Positions 23,307 through 23,462 of a stretch of DNA of 23,462 bases are shown piece after piece. The stretch lies in the NCBI GenBank assembly GCA_040752275.1, contig JBFMFH010000098.1, positions 1 through 23,462 of the forward strand, in the 5' to 3' direction. A program made the position numbers and the translations under genes. The notes under the pieces are model-generated. The model made no database searches. It was given only the letters and a program-made list of their open reading frames with translations, and was not told where the DNA came from. This DNA comes from JBFMFH01 sp040752275. Lineage in GTDB: Bacteria > Acidobacteriota > Vicinamibacteria > Vicinamibacterales > JAKQTR01. Every line of letters begins with the position of its first letter. Within the stretch, counting starts at the first letter, position 1.

Positions 23307-23462
23307 GCCCTGGAACCGTGATGCCTCACACAATCCCCGGGCGGGGCATCCCGCCTGGCGGCGTTGCTCCTCCCTCACATACCGGGAGTATGCTCAGTCG
23401 TCGCGCCTGGCCAGCCGGGCGCCGCGCTCCGGGACTTCTGCAAGGCATCACGGTTCCAGGGC
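23307..23462. repeat. 156-bp fold-back element with 20-bp perfect terminal inverted repeats (reaches right edge)
   Basis: The 20 bases at 23307-23326 are the exact reverse complement of 23443-23462. Near the centre, CATAC (23378-23382) and GTATG (23388-23392) pair around a 5-nt loop, and sequence in between is partly complementary (for example GCCTGGCGGCG against CGCGCCTGGC). The midpoint of the arms and of the inner hairpin agree within a base, so the whole unit is one large imperfect palindrome. It starts 21 nt after the Asp-box gene stop and may act as its terminator. The right arm could continue beyond the window. No coding gene is inside. Confidence 0.85.

Noticed and set aside
23307..23462. 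Integron attC site
   Set aside because: The size and palindromy fit, but the GTTRRRY and RYYYAAC ends of attC sites are absent and no integron gene cassette is seen.

Overview
The window is about 23.5 kb of very GC-rich, gene-dense bacterial DNA on both strands. Three features together point to an acidobacterium, probably of the Vicinamibacteria type: an orphan duplicated MacB/FtsX permease of the ADOP family, a large secreted Asp-box (sortilin/VPS10-like) protein, and scattered short GAATCCC-type repeats. This placement is inferred from gene content only; no rRNA or tRNA gene is visible.

Left end (1-6286). A minus-strand NRPS-like synthetase of the Pls/PosA type (adenylation, carrier, membrane helices, start of a C-terminal acyltransferase-like region) runs off the left edge. 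Just upstream of its start lie a 12-codon reading frame with a strong ribosome binding site and a 14-bp palindrome, which suggests leader-controlled translation. Divergent from it is a two-gene operon with a GTGA overlap: a HEAT-repeat protein and an HD-GYP phosphodiesterase-type protein. Both begin with what looks like the same uncharacterised N-terminal domain.

Sugar operon and permease (6298-12918, minus strand). A FucI-like isomerase, ribulokinase AraB and ribulose-5-phosphate 4-epimerase AraD are in the order of an L-arabinose to D-xylulose-5-phosphate pathway. The isomerase belongs to the L-fucose isomerase-like family, not to classical AraA. The operon is separated from an upstream ADOP permease by a 28-bp palindrome running into an 11-bp tandem repeat.

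Middle (13026-17489). A plus-strand gene encodes a tandem thioredoxin-fold protein (CPHC motif) with a HEAT-like tail, and beside it lies a short remnant of an unrelated minus-strand gene. A DUF1579/DUF1697 pair follows on the minus strand. Next comes a probable defence cassette: an OLD-like AAA ATPase coupled by ATGA overlap to a DUF4276 protein with TOPRIM-like residues, behind a near-consensus sigma70 promoter. Abutting its end is the C-terminal stub of a COG1373/DUF4143 ATPase, a sign of local gene turnover.

Right end (17574-23462). A Ski2-like helicase with a DUF3516-type C-terminus (minus) is divergent from the 1015-residue Asp-box exported protein (plus). The window closes with a fold-back element of about 156 bp whose 20-bp ends are perfectly inverted.
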